64,000 bases of DNA from CAWHJB01 sp963698715. GTDB lineage: Bacteria; Chloroflexota; Anaerolineae; Anaerolineales; UBA4823. The translations under genes and the position numbers were made by a program. The notes under the pieces are model-generated. The model was not told the origin of the DNA. It made no database searches and saw only the letters and a list, made by a program, of their open reading frames with translations. Every line of letters starts with the position of its first letter. Positions within the stretch are counted from its first letter, which is position 1. Below, one piece after another: positions 8,931 to 17,522 of the stretch. The stretch is taken from contig CAVORW010000007.1 in the NCBI GenBank assembly GCA_963698715.1, positions 62,001-126,000 on the forward strand, given 5' to 3'.

Positions 8931-10058
8931 CTAAAGTTCTTTACGAAACACTCTGTGATTCTTGTAAGCCGTGCCGCCCAAATTTATCAGGTCGCTGCGC
9001 ATATTGCCTGCAGTTTCTGCAACCTGGGTCAGGTCAGCGTCGGTAAAGTTGAACTCGCGAATCGTATTTTCCATCTCTGCGTACATTAAAGCATTCCCGC
9101 CCCGCCCCTGATACTCCGGGAGGATGCCAGCACCATTCATGGCAACCCATTTGGTTCGCCTCAGCTCTAGCAGGAGATCGAGAATCCCAAAGGGGAGTAA
9201 GCGGCCCTGGTTGCGCTGGATGGCAGCCGAAACATCTGGAAATCCGAACAGAAATCCAACGGCTTCATTTTCATGGGCGATCACCTTGATCAAGCGTGGA
9301 TCGGCGATGGTAAGAATATTATCCACCACAAAATCGATCTCACGATCTGTCAGTGGGCAATACTCCCAATTATTGACAAAGGCTTTGTTATAAGCCTCCC
9401 CGATGCGCTTGGCCCATGCTAAGAGTTCGCGTTTGTTATTAAATCTCAGAACTTGCAGGGACCCACGCTCCTGAACTCGCTTGGCAATGCTGTGGACCCG
9501 CTCAGGTAAGCGAAATTTCTCTGCATTTAAGTGGCACGACACGAAATCAACTTCTTTCCCAAAACCGAGGCTCTCGATCAGCTCCTGGTAGTATGGGTAG
9601 TTGTAGTTCATCATGGTCATCATCTGGCGATGTTCAAAACCATCTATTAGGATGCCATATCCGTCTAAAGGGCCAAAACCTTTGGGGCCAACAACAGCAT
9701 TCAATCCGCGTTCGCGAACCCACTGGAAAACTCGCTCGAAGAGGGCGTTGGCAGCCTCCTGGTCATTCTCACATTCAAAAAAATAAAATTGAGCCTGCTT
9801 TGTTCCATGATATTCATTGAAATGTCTGTTCTCCAACGCGGCTACCCGGCCGATATCCCGCCCATTGCGCTGAACAATAAAGAATTCAGCCTCCGAATGG
9901 TCATAAAATGGGTGTTTATCTGGGTTCAGTTGAGCTTTGATATCGACCAGGATCGGAGGCACCCACTGCTTCTGGCCCCGATAAAGACGAAAAGGAATCT
10001 CAATAAAGCGCCGAACCTGGCTTTTAGAACGGGTATTGATTTTTTCCACTGCAAGCAT
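8931..10058 (-). CDS. YghO-like GNAT-superfamily protein of unknown substrate
   Basis: A 375-residue soluble protein starting MLAVEKINTRSKSQVRRFIEIP; the ATG has an AGGAGG six bases upstream, which fixes the start. It has a FIxxPFxLYxxxxxWVPP N-terminus, a segment NYPYYQELIESLGF, and a C-terminal GAGILPEYQGRGGNALMYAEM that looks like the acetyl-CoA loop (Q/R-x-x-G-x-G/A) of GNAT N-acetyltransferases. The donor and acceptor are unknown. It lies between the ATPase and permease genes of the Att-like exporter, all on one strand, so it may modify the exported molecule. Confidence 0.7.
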   Translation of the reverse strand: MLAVEKINTRSKSQVRRFIEIPFRLYRGQKQWVPPILVDIKAQLNPDKHPFYDHSEAEFFIVQRNGRDIGRVAALENRHFNEYHGTKQAQFYFFECENDQEAANALFERVFQWVRERGLNAVVGPKGFGPLDGYGILIDGFEHRQMMTMMNYNYPYYQELIESLGFGKEVDFVSCHLNAEKFRLPERVHSIAKRVQERGSLQVLRFNNKRELLAWAKRIGEAYNKAFVNNWEYCPLTDREIDFVVDNILTIADPRLIKVIAHENEAVGFLFGFPDVSAAIQRNQGRLLPFGILDLLLELRRTKWVAMNGAGILPEYQGRGGNALMYAEMENTIREFNFTDADLTQVAETAGNMRSDLINLGGTAYKNHRVFRKEL

Positions 10059-10139
10059 TGGTGCCTCCTGGCAGTTCAGCCGATAGTAAGAAAATGGGGT
10101 TATTGTCCTGATCAACAAGCTCTCATGCCATCTACGGTT

Positions 10140-10826
10140 TCAAGCCTGTGGCTCGCCGTCAAGTTTGCCCGCCCTTAGATACAAAATTCGATCGGCGTAG
10201 CTGGCTGCTTCCAGGCTGTGCGTAACCAATATCATGTTTTTTCCGGCTTGACGGGTGAGCCTGTCGAGCAGAGCCAGCACTTGTTTGCCGGTTTGCTCAT
10301 CAAGGTTACCTGTGGGCTCGTCGGCTAACACCAGCAGTGGATCGTGGACCAGCGCTCTGGCAATGGCAACCCGCTGCTGTTCGCCGCCGGACAGCCGGTC
10401 TGGGAAGGTACTTGCCCGATCCAGCAAGCCTACGGCTTCTAACAGCGGTTCGGCTCTCTGGCGGGCAGCTTGGGATGAGACACCACCTAATTCAAGCGGC
10501 AGCACAACATTCTCAAGTACGGTCAGGGTCGCAATCAAATTAAAAAATTGAAAGATAAAGCCGATATTATGGCGGCGAAAAAGCGTTCGCTGGCGTTCAT
10601 CCAGGGCGGTCAGATTCTGCCCATTCAGCCAGATGCCTCCCTGGTCTACCAGATCAATGCCGCTGATGAGATTGAGCAGGGTGCTTTTTCCACTTCCACT
10701 TCTGCCAAGAATCGCGACGAACTCCCCCGGCTCAAAATGTGCGCAGGCGTCTTTAAGGATCTGGCGTGACCGACCACCTTCCTGGTAGCTTTTGGTGATA
10801 TTGTCTAAGCGTAAAAAATCGTCCAT
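10140..10826 (-). CDS. ABC transporter ATP-binding protein (LolD/MacB-type, AttE-like)
   Basis: A 228-residue ATPase of the FtsE/LolD/MacB class. Walker A GRSGSGKST is at residues 41-49, the Q-loop is in FIFQFFNL, the signature is LSGGEQQ near 144, Walker B plus D-loop is LLVLADEPTGNLDE near 162-175, and the switch His is in LVTHS. It powers export through the fused permease at 6129-8798. Intervening is the acetyltransferase-like gene, unusual for this set. Its start is 74 bases after the photolyase stop on the same strand, so it may be transcribed with phrB. Confidence 0.9.
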   Translation of the reverse strand: MDDFLRLDNITKSYQEGGRSRQILKDACAHFEPGEFVAILGRSGSGKSTLLNLISGIDLVDQGGIWLNGQNLTALDERQRTLFRRHNIGFIFQFFNLIATLTVLENVVLPLELGGVSSQAARQRAEPLLEAVGLLDRASTFPDRLSGGEQQRVAIARALVHDPLLVLADEPTGNLDEQTGKQVLALLDRLTRQAGKNMILVTHSLEAASYADRILYLRAGKLDGEPQA

Positions 10827-10899
10827 TATTTTGGTATTCGGATAATTTCAGGCCGGTAGATCTGATCAGAGATTGATAGTCTGCGGCAACCTCTTGTCT

Positions 10900-12306
10900 T
10901 CAACGCGCCTGCCCGTAGGCTGCCAGTGCTCGTTCTCGAGCCACGGCGTGATCGACCATCGGGGCGGGATAATCCTTGCCGATCCGACACGCTGCCTGGC
11001 GCTGCAACTCATCCGGCATCAGCCAGGGTTCGTTGATGAACTTGTCTGGTACATTGGCGAGCTCTGGCAGCCAGCGACGAATAAACTTGCCACTGGGATC
11101 GTGACGCTTGCCCTGGGAGGTGGGATTGAAGATTCTGAAGTAGGGTGCCGCGTCTGTCCCCGTGCCGGCGGTCCACTGCCAGCCGCCGTTATTGGCAGCA
11201 GGATCCCCATCCAATAAGTGCTGCATAAACCAGCGCTCGCCCCATCGCCAGTCGATTAATAAATCTTTGGTCAGGAACGAGGCAGTTATCATTCTGGCTC
11301 GATTGTGCATCCAGCCTGTTTGGAGAAGCTGGCGCATGGCGGCATCGACAACGGGATATCCGGTTTCCCCATTCTTCCAGGCATCGAACTGCCGTGGGTC
11401 ATTTAGCCAGGGAATCGCCTGCATCCTGAAGTTGTCTTGCCTGACCTGGGGAAAATGATACAGGATATGAATGTAAAAATCCCGCCAGATGAGTTCATTG
11501 ACCCAGGTTTCTGCTCCTTTACGATCTTCTGGATTGTCAGCAGACAGGAGAGTTTGTCTGGCAGCGGCAAGTGCCCGGCGGGCAGAGATCATCCCGAAGC
11601 GCAAGTATGGTGAAAGGCGGGAAGTACCGTCTATATCCAGCTGGTTGCGACCTTCTGAATAGTCAAATATTGGAGAACCCAGTCCCTGGGTAAAGACATT
11701 CAGCAACCACTCGGCTTGCTGCTCACCGGCCTCAAATGGCACAGTTTCCCCAAGATTTGGTTTTTCCGGGACAGGCAAGCTGGCAATTCCATCGGGCGTA
11801 TTGAGACTTCCATGCTGGAATTCAACCGGTTTTAATGGAGCAGGCAATGCCTTCCAGACCTTGCTGAATGGCGTGAAAACAGTATAGGGTTCGCCGTTCG
11901 CCTTTAAAACACTTCCCGGGGGTTGAATTGCTGGGCTGCCGACCCATTCCACCGGTACTTCAGCCGAGACCAGCTGATCGCGGCTGACGGCGAAGGGAGA
12001 GTGATCTTGTTCAGCATAAATCCGTCTGGCGCCGCTCAATTGCATTAAGCGCCGCAGAACAGTGTGCGGCTCGCCCTCATCAAGAATAAGCCGCCCGCCG
12101 TGGCGTTCAAGGTCGGCACCCAGAGAACGCAGCCCGTTGAAAAGAAAAGCGATCCGTTGCGGTGAGGCATACGTGGACTGAAGCAGCCGCTGATCCAGAA
12201 TAAATACTGGGACAATGCGCTGATTCGAATCCAGAGCTGCGTTTAGGGCCTGGTTATCCTGAATGCGTAGATCGCGGCGGATCCACCAGATCGCTGTTTG
12301 GGTCAC
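10900..12306 (-). CDS. phrB: Deoxyribodipyrimidine photo-lyase (CPD photolyase)
   Basis: Light-dependent repair flavoenzyme that splits cyclobutane pyrimidine dimers, 468 residues. The N-terminal antenna domain opens TQTAIWWIRRDLRIQDN. The C-terminal FAD domain contains ETGYPVVDAAMRQL, GWMHNRARM, the NNGGWQW segment and GTGTDAAPYFRIFNP, all class I photolyase hallmarks. Translation starts at a GTG at 12304-12306 with GAGG seven bases upstream. Same-strand neighbours include an aldo/keto reductase and a carotenoid-desaturase-like gene, and a CarH-type light regulator lies 5 kb upstream. Light-induced expression is therefore likely but not shown. Confidence 0.93.
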   Translation of the reverse strand: MTQTAIWWIRRDLRIQDNQALNAALDSNQRIVPVFILDQRLLQSTYASPQRIAFLFNGLRSLGADLERHGGRLILDEGEPHTVLRRLMQLSGARRIYAEQDHSPFAVSRDQLVSAEVPVEWVGSPAIQPPGSVLKANGEPYTVFTPFSKVWKALPAPLKPVEFQHGSLNTPDGIASLPVPEKPNLGETVPFEAGEQQAEWLLNVFTQGLGSPIFDYSEGRNQLDIDGTSRLSPYLRFGMISARRALAAARQTLLSADNPEDRKGAETWVNELIWRDFYIHILYHFPQVRQDNFRMQAIPWLNDPRQFDAWKNGETGYPVVDAAMRQLLQTGWMHNRARMITASFLTKDLLIDWRWGERWFMQHLLDGDPAANNGGWQWTAGTGTDAAPYFRIFNPTSQGKRHDPSGKFIRRWLPELANVPDKFINEPWLMPDELQRQAACRIGKDYPAPMVDHAVARERALAAYGQAR

Positions 12307-12391
12307 AATTTACCTCGTTTCACTTGATGGATTAAAGGTAGCTTTTATATATACTGGATGTGGGGTCCCATTTTCCATGATTGATTGAGAA

Positions 12392-13378
12392 TCAACCTTG
12401 TAGATTTTGGCTGGCTTCATCCAGGATGGCAACCTCGGCCTCCGTCAGGCGCCAGTTAAGCGCGCCTGCATTTTCCAGCACCTGGCCCTCGTTCTTTGCT
12501 CCAGGTATCGGGATCGCGCCTTTACAGATCACCCAGTTTAAGGCTACCTGGGCTGGGGTTTTGCCATCATGGTCTCGGCCGATATCCCTGATGATCTTGA
12601 GCAGCGGTTGTACTGTAGCCAGGTAGCTGCGATTGTATCGACGCCCACGCACGCCGGGGGGCGGGTTATCGGGAGTATATTTTCCGGTTAATATACCTTG
12701 AGCCAGAGGGCTATAGGCGATCAAAGTTATACCGAGCTCGTGACACGCTCTCAAAAGGCCAGTTGTTTCGATCTTGCGATTTAACAGGTGGTATTCAACC
12801 TGGTTAGAGGCCAGTTCGAGACCGCGTTTCATTAAAATCAGATCCGTCTGGCGCATCTGCTGTTCGTTGTAGTTGGAGACCCCAACCGATTTTGTTAATC
12901 CCAGTTCAAGCGCGTCTCCCAGTCCTTCGGCCCATTTTTCAACCGGAATAGGGAGAAATGGGAAATGGATTTGATAAAGATCGACGTAAGTGAGCCCCAG
13001 CCGTTTCAGGCTCTTCTTCAGCGCATTAATTAACGTTCCTTTCCACAGCCGCCATGGATAAGGTAAAAATTTTGTAGCGATGATAAGCGATTCGCGCAGG
13101 GCTAGGTTTTCTCCGTCTGTGGACTGGCGCTCCCGTATGAATGTCCCTAACAATCGCTCCGAGTGACCAAATCCGTATATCTCGGCTGTGTCAAAGAAAT
13201 TGATCTCGCTGTTCAGGCTGGCATGAAAAGCGCTGCGGACTTCATTTTCCGCATAATCTTGTCCAAACCCCCAGACTCTCCGATCTCCCCAGGCCCAGGC
13301 GCCGGTACCCACCAGTGGGATCTCCAGATCGGTTTTTCCCAGTCGAATTGTGCTGTTTTCAGAGATATCGATGCCCAT
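12392..13378 (-). CDS. Aldo/keto reductase
   Basis: NADPH-dependent carbonyl reductase of the AKR TIM-barrel family, 328 residues, cytosolic. The catalytic tetrad is visible: Asp and Tyr in FFDTAEIYG, Lys in IIATKF, and His in LYQIHFP. The cofactor end shows the SNYN and YSPLAQGILTGKY segments. It resembles the plant pyridoxal-reductase-like subgroup, but the substrate is not predictable. It lies between lactate dehydrogenase (84 bases) and photolyase (85 bases) on one strand. Confidence 0.88.
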   Translation of the reverse strand: MGIDISENSTIRLGKTDLEIPLVGTGAWAWGDRRVWGFGQDYAENEVRSAFHASLNSEINFFDTAEIYGFGHSERLLGTFIRERQSTDGENLALRESLIIATKFLPYPWRLWKGTLINALKKSLKRLGLTYVDLYQIHFPFLPIPVEKWAEGLGDALELGLTKSVGVSNYNEQQMRQTDLILMKRGLELASNQVEYHLLNRKIETTGLLRACHELGITLIAYSPLAQGILTGKYTPDNPPPGVRGRRYNRSYLATVQPLLKIIRDIGRDHDGKTPAQVALNWVICKGAIPIPGAKNEGQVLENAGALNWRLTEAEVAILDEASQNLQG

Positions 13379-13462
13379 GCCGCTTAGCCTTCAGTAAGAT
13401 GTCTTGTGATACGATCCTGACCAGGGTGCTGCTTCAATCGGTCCCATAGGGAGTAGTGATGG

Positions 13463-14401
13463 TCAAGGGATAGACCTGCACAAACCATCAATTAATTGGG
13501 CGCTCTCCCGGAGCTGGTCCATTTCCAGATCGCTTAATGGCGGATGAAGTGTGCTGAGAGACCCCTGTCCGCCAACCAGGTGGGGGAGTGAGATGGTTAC
13601 ATCACGGATACCAGCAATTTCCGGAGTAGGGGTACAGATGGTGAGTATGGCGCGCTGATCTTTTAATATGACTTCGACCAGCCGAGCGATGGCGCTGCCA
13701 ACGCCATAATAGGTAGACCCCTTACCTTCGATAATATGATATGCAGCCTTGCGAACCTGTTCGTCAATCTCTTCCTGGTCTTCGCTGCACACATCGACGT
13801 TCTGGATCCGGCAGAATTCATCGAGGGGGATGCCGCCAATAGTTACCAGCGACCATGTCAGCACTTCAGAATCGCCATGTTCGCCAAGGACATAAGCGTG
13901 GATATGTTGTGGATCAACCCCCAGCTTGCGACCTAAAAGCGCCCGGAATCGAGCTGTATCCAGCGTCGTGCCTGTACCCAGGACCCGTCCAGACGGCACA
14001 CCAAATTTCCGGGCGTAGCGAGCAGCCAGGTGGGTCATCACGTCGACAGGATTAGTCGCCACCAACAAAACGGCATCTGGGGCATAGGTCAGAATGCTTG
14101 GAATGACCTGCTGGAATACCTTTGCGTTACGGCCGAGCAGCTCGAGCCGCGACTCGCCTGGACGCTGGCTGACGCCAGCCGTGATCACAACAACCCGGGC
14201 ACCTGTCAGAGAAGAATAATCCCCGGCGTGCACATGAACTGGATGAGCAAAGGGAACAGCATGGTAAATATCATCTGCTTCCGCCTGTGCCCGGGCTTGA
14301 TTGAGATCGACTAATATAATTTCCCGACCAACTCCACGCATCACCATGGCAAAAGCCGCTGTTGATCCAACCAATCCGCTACCAATAATCCCAATTTTCA
14401 T
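13463..14401 (-). CDS. ldh: L-lactate dehydrogenase
   Basis: Interconverts pyruvate and L-lactate with NAD(H), 312 residues, cytosolic tetramer in the family. The dinucleotide motif GSGLVGSTAAF is at residues 8-18. The specificity loop AGVSQRPGESR has Gln79, the lactate-type residue (malate dehydrogenases have Arg there), with Arg85 beside it. Arg151 is in LDTARFR and catalytic His175 in GEHGDSE. Its start overlaps the stop of the desaturase-like gene by four bases (ATGA), so it is translated from the same message. That is an odd place for ldh. Confidence 0.92.
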   Translation of the reverse strand: MKIGIIGSGLVGSTAAFAMVMRGVGREIILVDLNQARAQAEADDIYHAVPFAHPVHVHAGDYSSLTGARVVVITAGVSQRPGESRLELLGRNAKVFQQVIPSILTYAPDAVLLVATNPVDVMTHLAARYARKFGVPSGRVLGTGTTLDTARFRALLGRKLGVDPQHIHAYVLGEHGDSEVLTWSLVTIGGIPLDEFCRIQNVDVCSEDQEEIDEQVRKAAYHIIEGKGSTYYGVGSAIARLVEVILKDQRAILTICTPTPEIAGIRDVTISLPHLVGGQGSLSTLHPPLSDLEMDQLRESAQLIDGLCRSIP

Positions 14402-15918
14402 GGATTTAACCCTTCCTTCAGAATTAGTCGGGCGACCCGGAGACCACCCAATGCGACCGCTGCAGTTGATTGGCCTGGAAAAATGCTGTCGCCAACCATC
14501 CAGAGATCATCATCCAGCCGAGGCCCACGCTTGTTCAGCAGACTGGTTTGGGGGAAGCCGCCTACCCAGCCCCTGGCCCGGCGCGTAAATCGTTGGAACG
14601 TGACCGGTGTGCCAGGCAAGACCAGACGGGCATACTCTCGTAAATCGGGGATGGCTACTTCTGCTGCAGCCAATACCTGTTCAGTATAACGCGATTTTAA
14701 TTCACTGTAGGCGGTTTTATCGTTCTTATATAGATCCCACCAGGGTGTCAGGTTGGTGTGAGTGCTGATTGTGAGGGCGCGCCGCCCTGCAGGAGCACGA
14801 ACTTCATCCCAGGCGGGGCTGAGAGACAGAAATACCGAATTTCCTTCGCCGAGTGGTTCCTTGACGATCACCTGATGATGGAGAGGAAAATCAGTTGGGA
14901 TCGAGCTGCCATCCAGTCCGATGTAAAGCATAAACGCTCCCCAACTATTTTCGGGTTGGGACCGGAGGTGCTTTAAAGATAAGGGGAGTGGATCAGAAAG
15001 TAAATGTACAATGTTCCATGGAGGCAGGTTGGCGATTACCAGGTCGGCCACAAAACAGCCGCCCCGCTTAGTGTGCACCTCCGCTGGACCACCCGGTCTT
15101 CGGATAATTGCGGTTACTTCCTGGCGGTAAAGAACCTTGCCGCCCTGCTGCTGGACAGCATCGGTCAGTTGTTTAGCTATCGTTCCAATCCCCCCTACCA
15201 TATGGACAACTCCACGGCGAGGCAGATCCAGTGCTGAAGCGGCGTAAAGCGCATTTGCATCTCGGCTGGTTGTTTGAGCTGAGATCAACAGCTGCCCATC
15301 AATAAACTGCCTCAAACGTTTTGGGGCCTGCTGCAAATGATGCGCGGCTGGACGAAATGCATCTGCCACCAATCCTGGGCTCAGCCGCTGTAATGGAGCT
15401 TCCGCCACCCAGCGCAGCCCGGTTTCGATCAGCTGGCCCAATTGGGATGCGGTCTGAGGCGGCCAGGGCGGTAATTTTAGGGCCAGATCCCAGAGAGCAT
15501 CTGCCCGTTTTTCTTGCCACTCAAAAAAAGAATCGCTGCCTGTCCCAAAAGCCAATCTCCGCTGCTGCCAACGTTCTTGATCATTCAATAACTGGACCCT
15601 GGTCCCATCCGGCAAGTGTACAACCATTGCCAGGTTCTCCGGATGAGCCTGCCAGGATTGGATACCAGCTGATTTTGCCACCTGATCCATTGGCCCGCCA
15701 GGGTAGAATCCGCCCGCCAGAGTGGCGCCGGCATCGAACCTGTAACCCTGATGGTAGAACGTTCCAGCGCAGCCTCCAGGGTATATATGGGCTTCGAGTA
15801 CAGTTACATCTATGCCGGCTTTTGCCAGATGTGCCGCTGCGGTTAGTCCGCCAATCCCGGCGCCGATGATGATCGCTCGTTGTGCAGGTTTGGAATTAGT
15901 CTTGCCCGGGCGGTTCAT
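14398..15918 (-). CDS. Phytoene-desaturase-like FAD oxidoreductase (CrtI/CrtD/CrtISO family)
   Basis: A 506-residue flavoprotein of the carotenoid desaturase/isomerase superfamily. The N-terminal FAD motif is GAGIGGLTAAAHLA with the E-binding VTVLEA and PGGCAGTF segment. The C-terminal FAD motif is WMVGDSIFPGQSTAAVALGG. The start is the ATG giving MNRPGKTNSKP, which overlaps the SRPBCC stop by four bases; the longer open frame would overlap that gene. No phytoene synthase is in the window, so a role in carotenoid synthesis is inferred only from the family and the nearby photoreceptor gene. Confidence 0.85.
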   Translation of the reverse strand: MNRPGKTNSKPAQRAIIIGAGIGGLTAAAHLAKAGIDVTVLEAHIYPGGCAGTFYHQGYRFDAGATLAGGFYPGGPMDQVAKSAGIQSWQAHPENLAMVVHLPDGTRVQLLNDQERWQQRRLAFGTGSDSFFEWQEKRADALWDLALKLPPWPPQTASQLGQLIETGLRWVAEAPLQRLSPGLVADAFRPAAHHLQQAPKRLRQFIDGQLLISAQTTSRDANALYAASALDLPRRGVVHMVGGIGTIAKQLTDAVQQQGGKVLYRQEVTAIIRRPGGPAEVHTKRGGCFVADLVIANLPPWNIVHLLSDPLPLSLKHLRSQPENSWGAFMLYIGLDGSSIPTDFPLHHQVIVKEPLGEGNSVFLSLSPAWDEVRAPAGRRALTISTHTNLTPWWDLYKNDKTAYSELKSRYTEQVLAAAEVAIPDLREYARLVLPGTPVTFQRFTRRARGWVGGFPQTSLLNKRGPRLDDDLWMVGDSIFPGQSTAAVALGGLRVARLILKEGLNP

Positions 15919-16355
15919 GATTCGAGTGAGCGGCGAGTTTTCCAACCTCGGTATGCGAATAACACCGGCATATTCAGCCACATAATGCGCCCAACAGCGC
16001 CCCAAAACCAATGATTTTTGGGCTCTGCTTGGATCTGATCGATGATTTGGGTCCGGTCTGCATCTACTGACTTAAAAATATGCCGGTGTTCCCATTTCTT
16101 AAATGGACCTTCAATTTGGGTATCTGTGAATCCGGACGCAGAGACATCATCAATTTGGGCCAGCCATCGAAGCGGCAGCGGGCCTAACCACAGGGTAAAC
16201 CGCATCCTGTCTCCCGCTGCGAGCATTGCGGGAGCCTCGTGAATGCTGACTATCACCGGTGGGGGGGTGATCGCTGCCATGCTGGCGGATACGCGATGAA
16301 AATCCGTTACTTTTTCTATTGACGCACGAACAATAAAAGAATGAGTGTATTCCAT
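15915..16355 (-). CDS. SRPBCC (START-like) family protein
   Basis: A 146-residue helix-grip protein beginning MEYTHSFIVRASIEKVTDFH, the usual start of the polyketide-cyclase/START-like fold, with the central GPFKKWEHRHIFKSVD typical of the SRPBCC set. These bind hydrophobic ligands; no catalytic residue can be named. The C-terminal RGWKTRRSLES is basic. An AGGA sits five bases before the ATG. It lies 24 bases after the TIGR01777 gene and overlaps the desaturase-like gene by ATGA. The epimerase-SRPBCC pairing recurs near LitR/CarH genes in many bacteria. Confidence 0.82.
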   Translation of the reverse strand: MEYTHSFIVRASIEKVTDFHRVSASMAAITPPPVIVSIHEAPAMLAAGDRMRFTLWLGPLPLRWLAQIDDVSASGFTDTQIEGPFKKWEHRHIFKSVDADRTQIIDQIQAEPKNHWFWGAVGRIMWLNMPVLFAYRGWKTRRSLES

Positions 16356-16379
16356 GCTGTTCCTGATAAAATGAACGTA

Positions 16380-17297
16380 TTATTGTTTCAATACAGCTTG
16401 CAGTGCTGAAGCCGCATCCGGGTGTTCAAACTTGAAGCCAGCTTCGAGCAGGCGCTCCGGCAGCACCCGCTGGCCATTCAGCAGCACGGTCGACATTTCG
16501 CCGAATAATAACTGCATCATAAATGAGGGTACCGGAAAAATTGAGGGCCGACCGACGGTCTTTCCGATCGCCCGTTCGAAATCCTTGTTGCGAAGAGGGT
16601 TGGGTGTGGTCAGGTTATAGATCCCAGCAGCATTTGCGTTCTCGATCAAGAACCGGATCGCTCTGACTTCATCTGTTATGCTGATATAAGAAACCCACTG
16701 TTTTCCGCTTCCGATCGGGCCCCCAATAAAAAATTTAAACGGCAAGACCATACGCGGCAGAGCGCCCTGGCGTTTATCCAAAACGATACCCGAACGGATA
16801 ATCGCCCGCCTGACACCCAGGTCTTCAACAGCTGCAGTGGAATTCTCCCAGGCAATGCATACCTGGCTCTGAAATTCAGCCCCAGGCTTCGCGGTTTCGG
16901 TGATCTTCTCGTCGTCGCGGGACCCATAATACCCGATTGCAGAGCTTTGAATCAGCACTTTAGGTTTGATTTTGGCTTGTTTGACTGCCGCAACGATTGC
17001 CATCCCAGGTTCAACTCTGCTCTGGATAATTTTCTGCTTGCGCGCGTCTGTCCAGCGACCACCGGCAATGTTTGCCCCAGCCAGATTTACGATGGCGTCA
17101 GCTCCATCAACCACGGAACCCCAGCCCGCAGCGGTTTTCCCATCCCAGCCAACAACCTGGATGTTCGCGCTATATCGGGCGCGGTTTTGCTCAGGAGAGC
17201 GGCTTAGAATAATTACTTCATGCCCTTCTCCTGCTAAATCTCTTGCCAGAGCGCTGCCGACTAAACCGCTTCCACCTGATATGATGACTTTCATCAT
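16380..17297 (-). CDS. TIGR01777 family epimerase/oxidoreductase (SulA/YfcH-like)
   Basis: Extended SDR of the TIGR01777 group, 305 residues. It has the N-terminal GGSGLVGSALA nucleotide motif, the family string GADAIVNLAGANIAGGRW near residues 60-80, QSSAIGYYG in the catalytic area, and a C-terminal PERLLEAGFKFEHPDAASAL. The start is the ATG of MMKVIISGG with GGAAGGAGA just upstream; a TTG six codons earlier is less likely. It is the first gene of the long operon reading away from carH, with a near-consensus promoter about 105 bases upstream. The reaction is unknown. Confidence 0.88.
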   Translation of the reverse strand: MMKVIISGGSGLVGSALARDLAGEGHEVIILSRSPEQNRARYSANIQVVGWDGKTAAGWGSVVDGADAIVNLAGANIAGGRWTDARKQKIIQSRVEPGMAIVAAVKQAKIKPKVLIQSSAIGYYGSRDDEKITETAKPGAEFQSQVCIAWENSTAAVEDLGVRRAIIRSGIVLDKRQGALPRMVLPFKFFIGGPIGSGKQWVSYISITDEVRAIRFLIENANAAGIYNLTTPNPLRNKDFERAIGKTVGRPSIFPVPSFMMQLLFGEMSTVLLNGQRVLPERLLEAGFKFEHPDAASALQAVLKQ

Positions 17298-17401
17298 GAT
17301 TCTCCTTCCAGTCAACTATTCACCCATACTGAGGTTCTGTTTAAAAATTCCTGAGACACAGACAATTTTGGGTAATCTAATTTTAATTTTATATCTTACC
17401 A

Positions 17402-17430
17402 ATTATACTAAACCAAGACATGTTCGTCAA
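17402..17430 (-). promoter_or_regulatory. Promoter of the epimerase-desaturase-photolyase operon
   Basis: On the minus strand TTGACG (17425-17430), a 17-base spacer and TATAAT (17402-17407). The -35 is part of CAATACCTTGAC, identical over 12 bases with the promoter at 4135-4163. It is back-to-back with the carH promoter about 30 bases away. Confidence 0.75.
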
Positions 17431-17452
17431 GGTATTGTTTAATTAATGTTCA
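17425..17452. promoter_or_regulatory. Phased TGTnnA repeats between the divergent promoters (putative CarH operator)
   Basis: CGTCAA (17425), TGTTTA (17436) and TGTTCA (17447) on the plus strand start 11 bp apart. They cover the -35 of the minus-strand promoter and the space up to the carH -35. Period and core agree with the known CarH operator (three 11-bp repeats). Two of the three positions coincide with those at 4147-4174 when the shared 12-bp block is aligned. Confidence 0.48.
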
Positions 17453-17458
17453 GATTAC

Positions 17459-17487
17459 TTGACAGACAATCGATCCTATGCTAAACT
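17459..17487 (+). promoter_or_regulatory. Promoter of the carH-like gene
   Basis: TTGACA (17459-17464), a 17-base spacer and TAAACT (17482-17487) lie about 35 bases before the start codon. Placement beside the phased repeats would allow autoregulation. Confidence 0.65.
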
Positions 17488-17522
17488 ACTGTTGATATTA
17501 AATAGACGAATACCGAGTGAAT

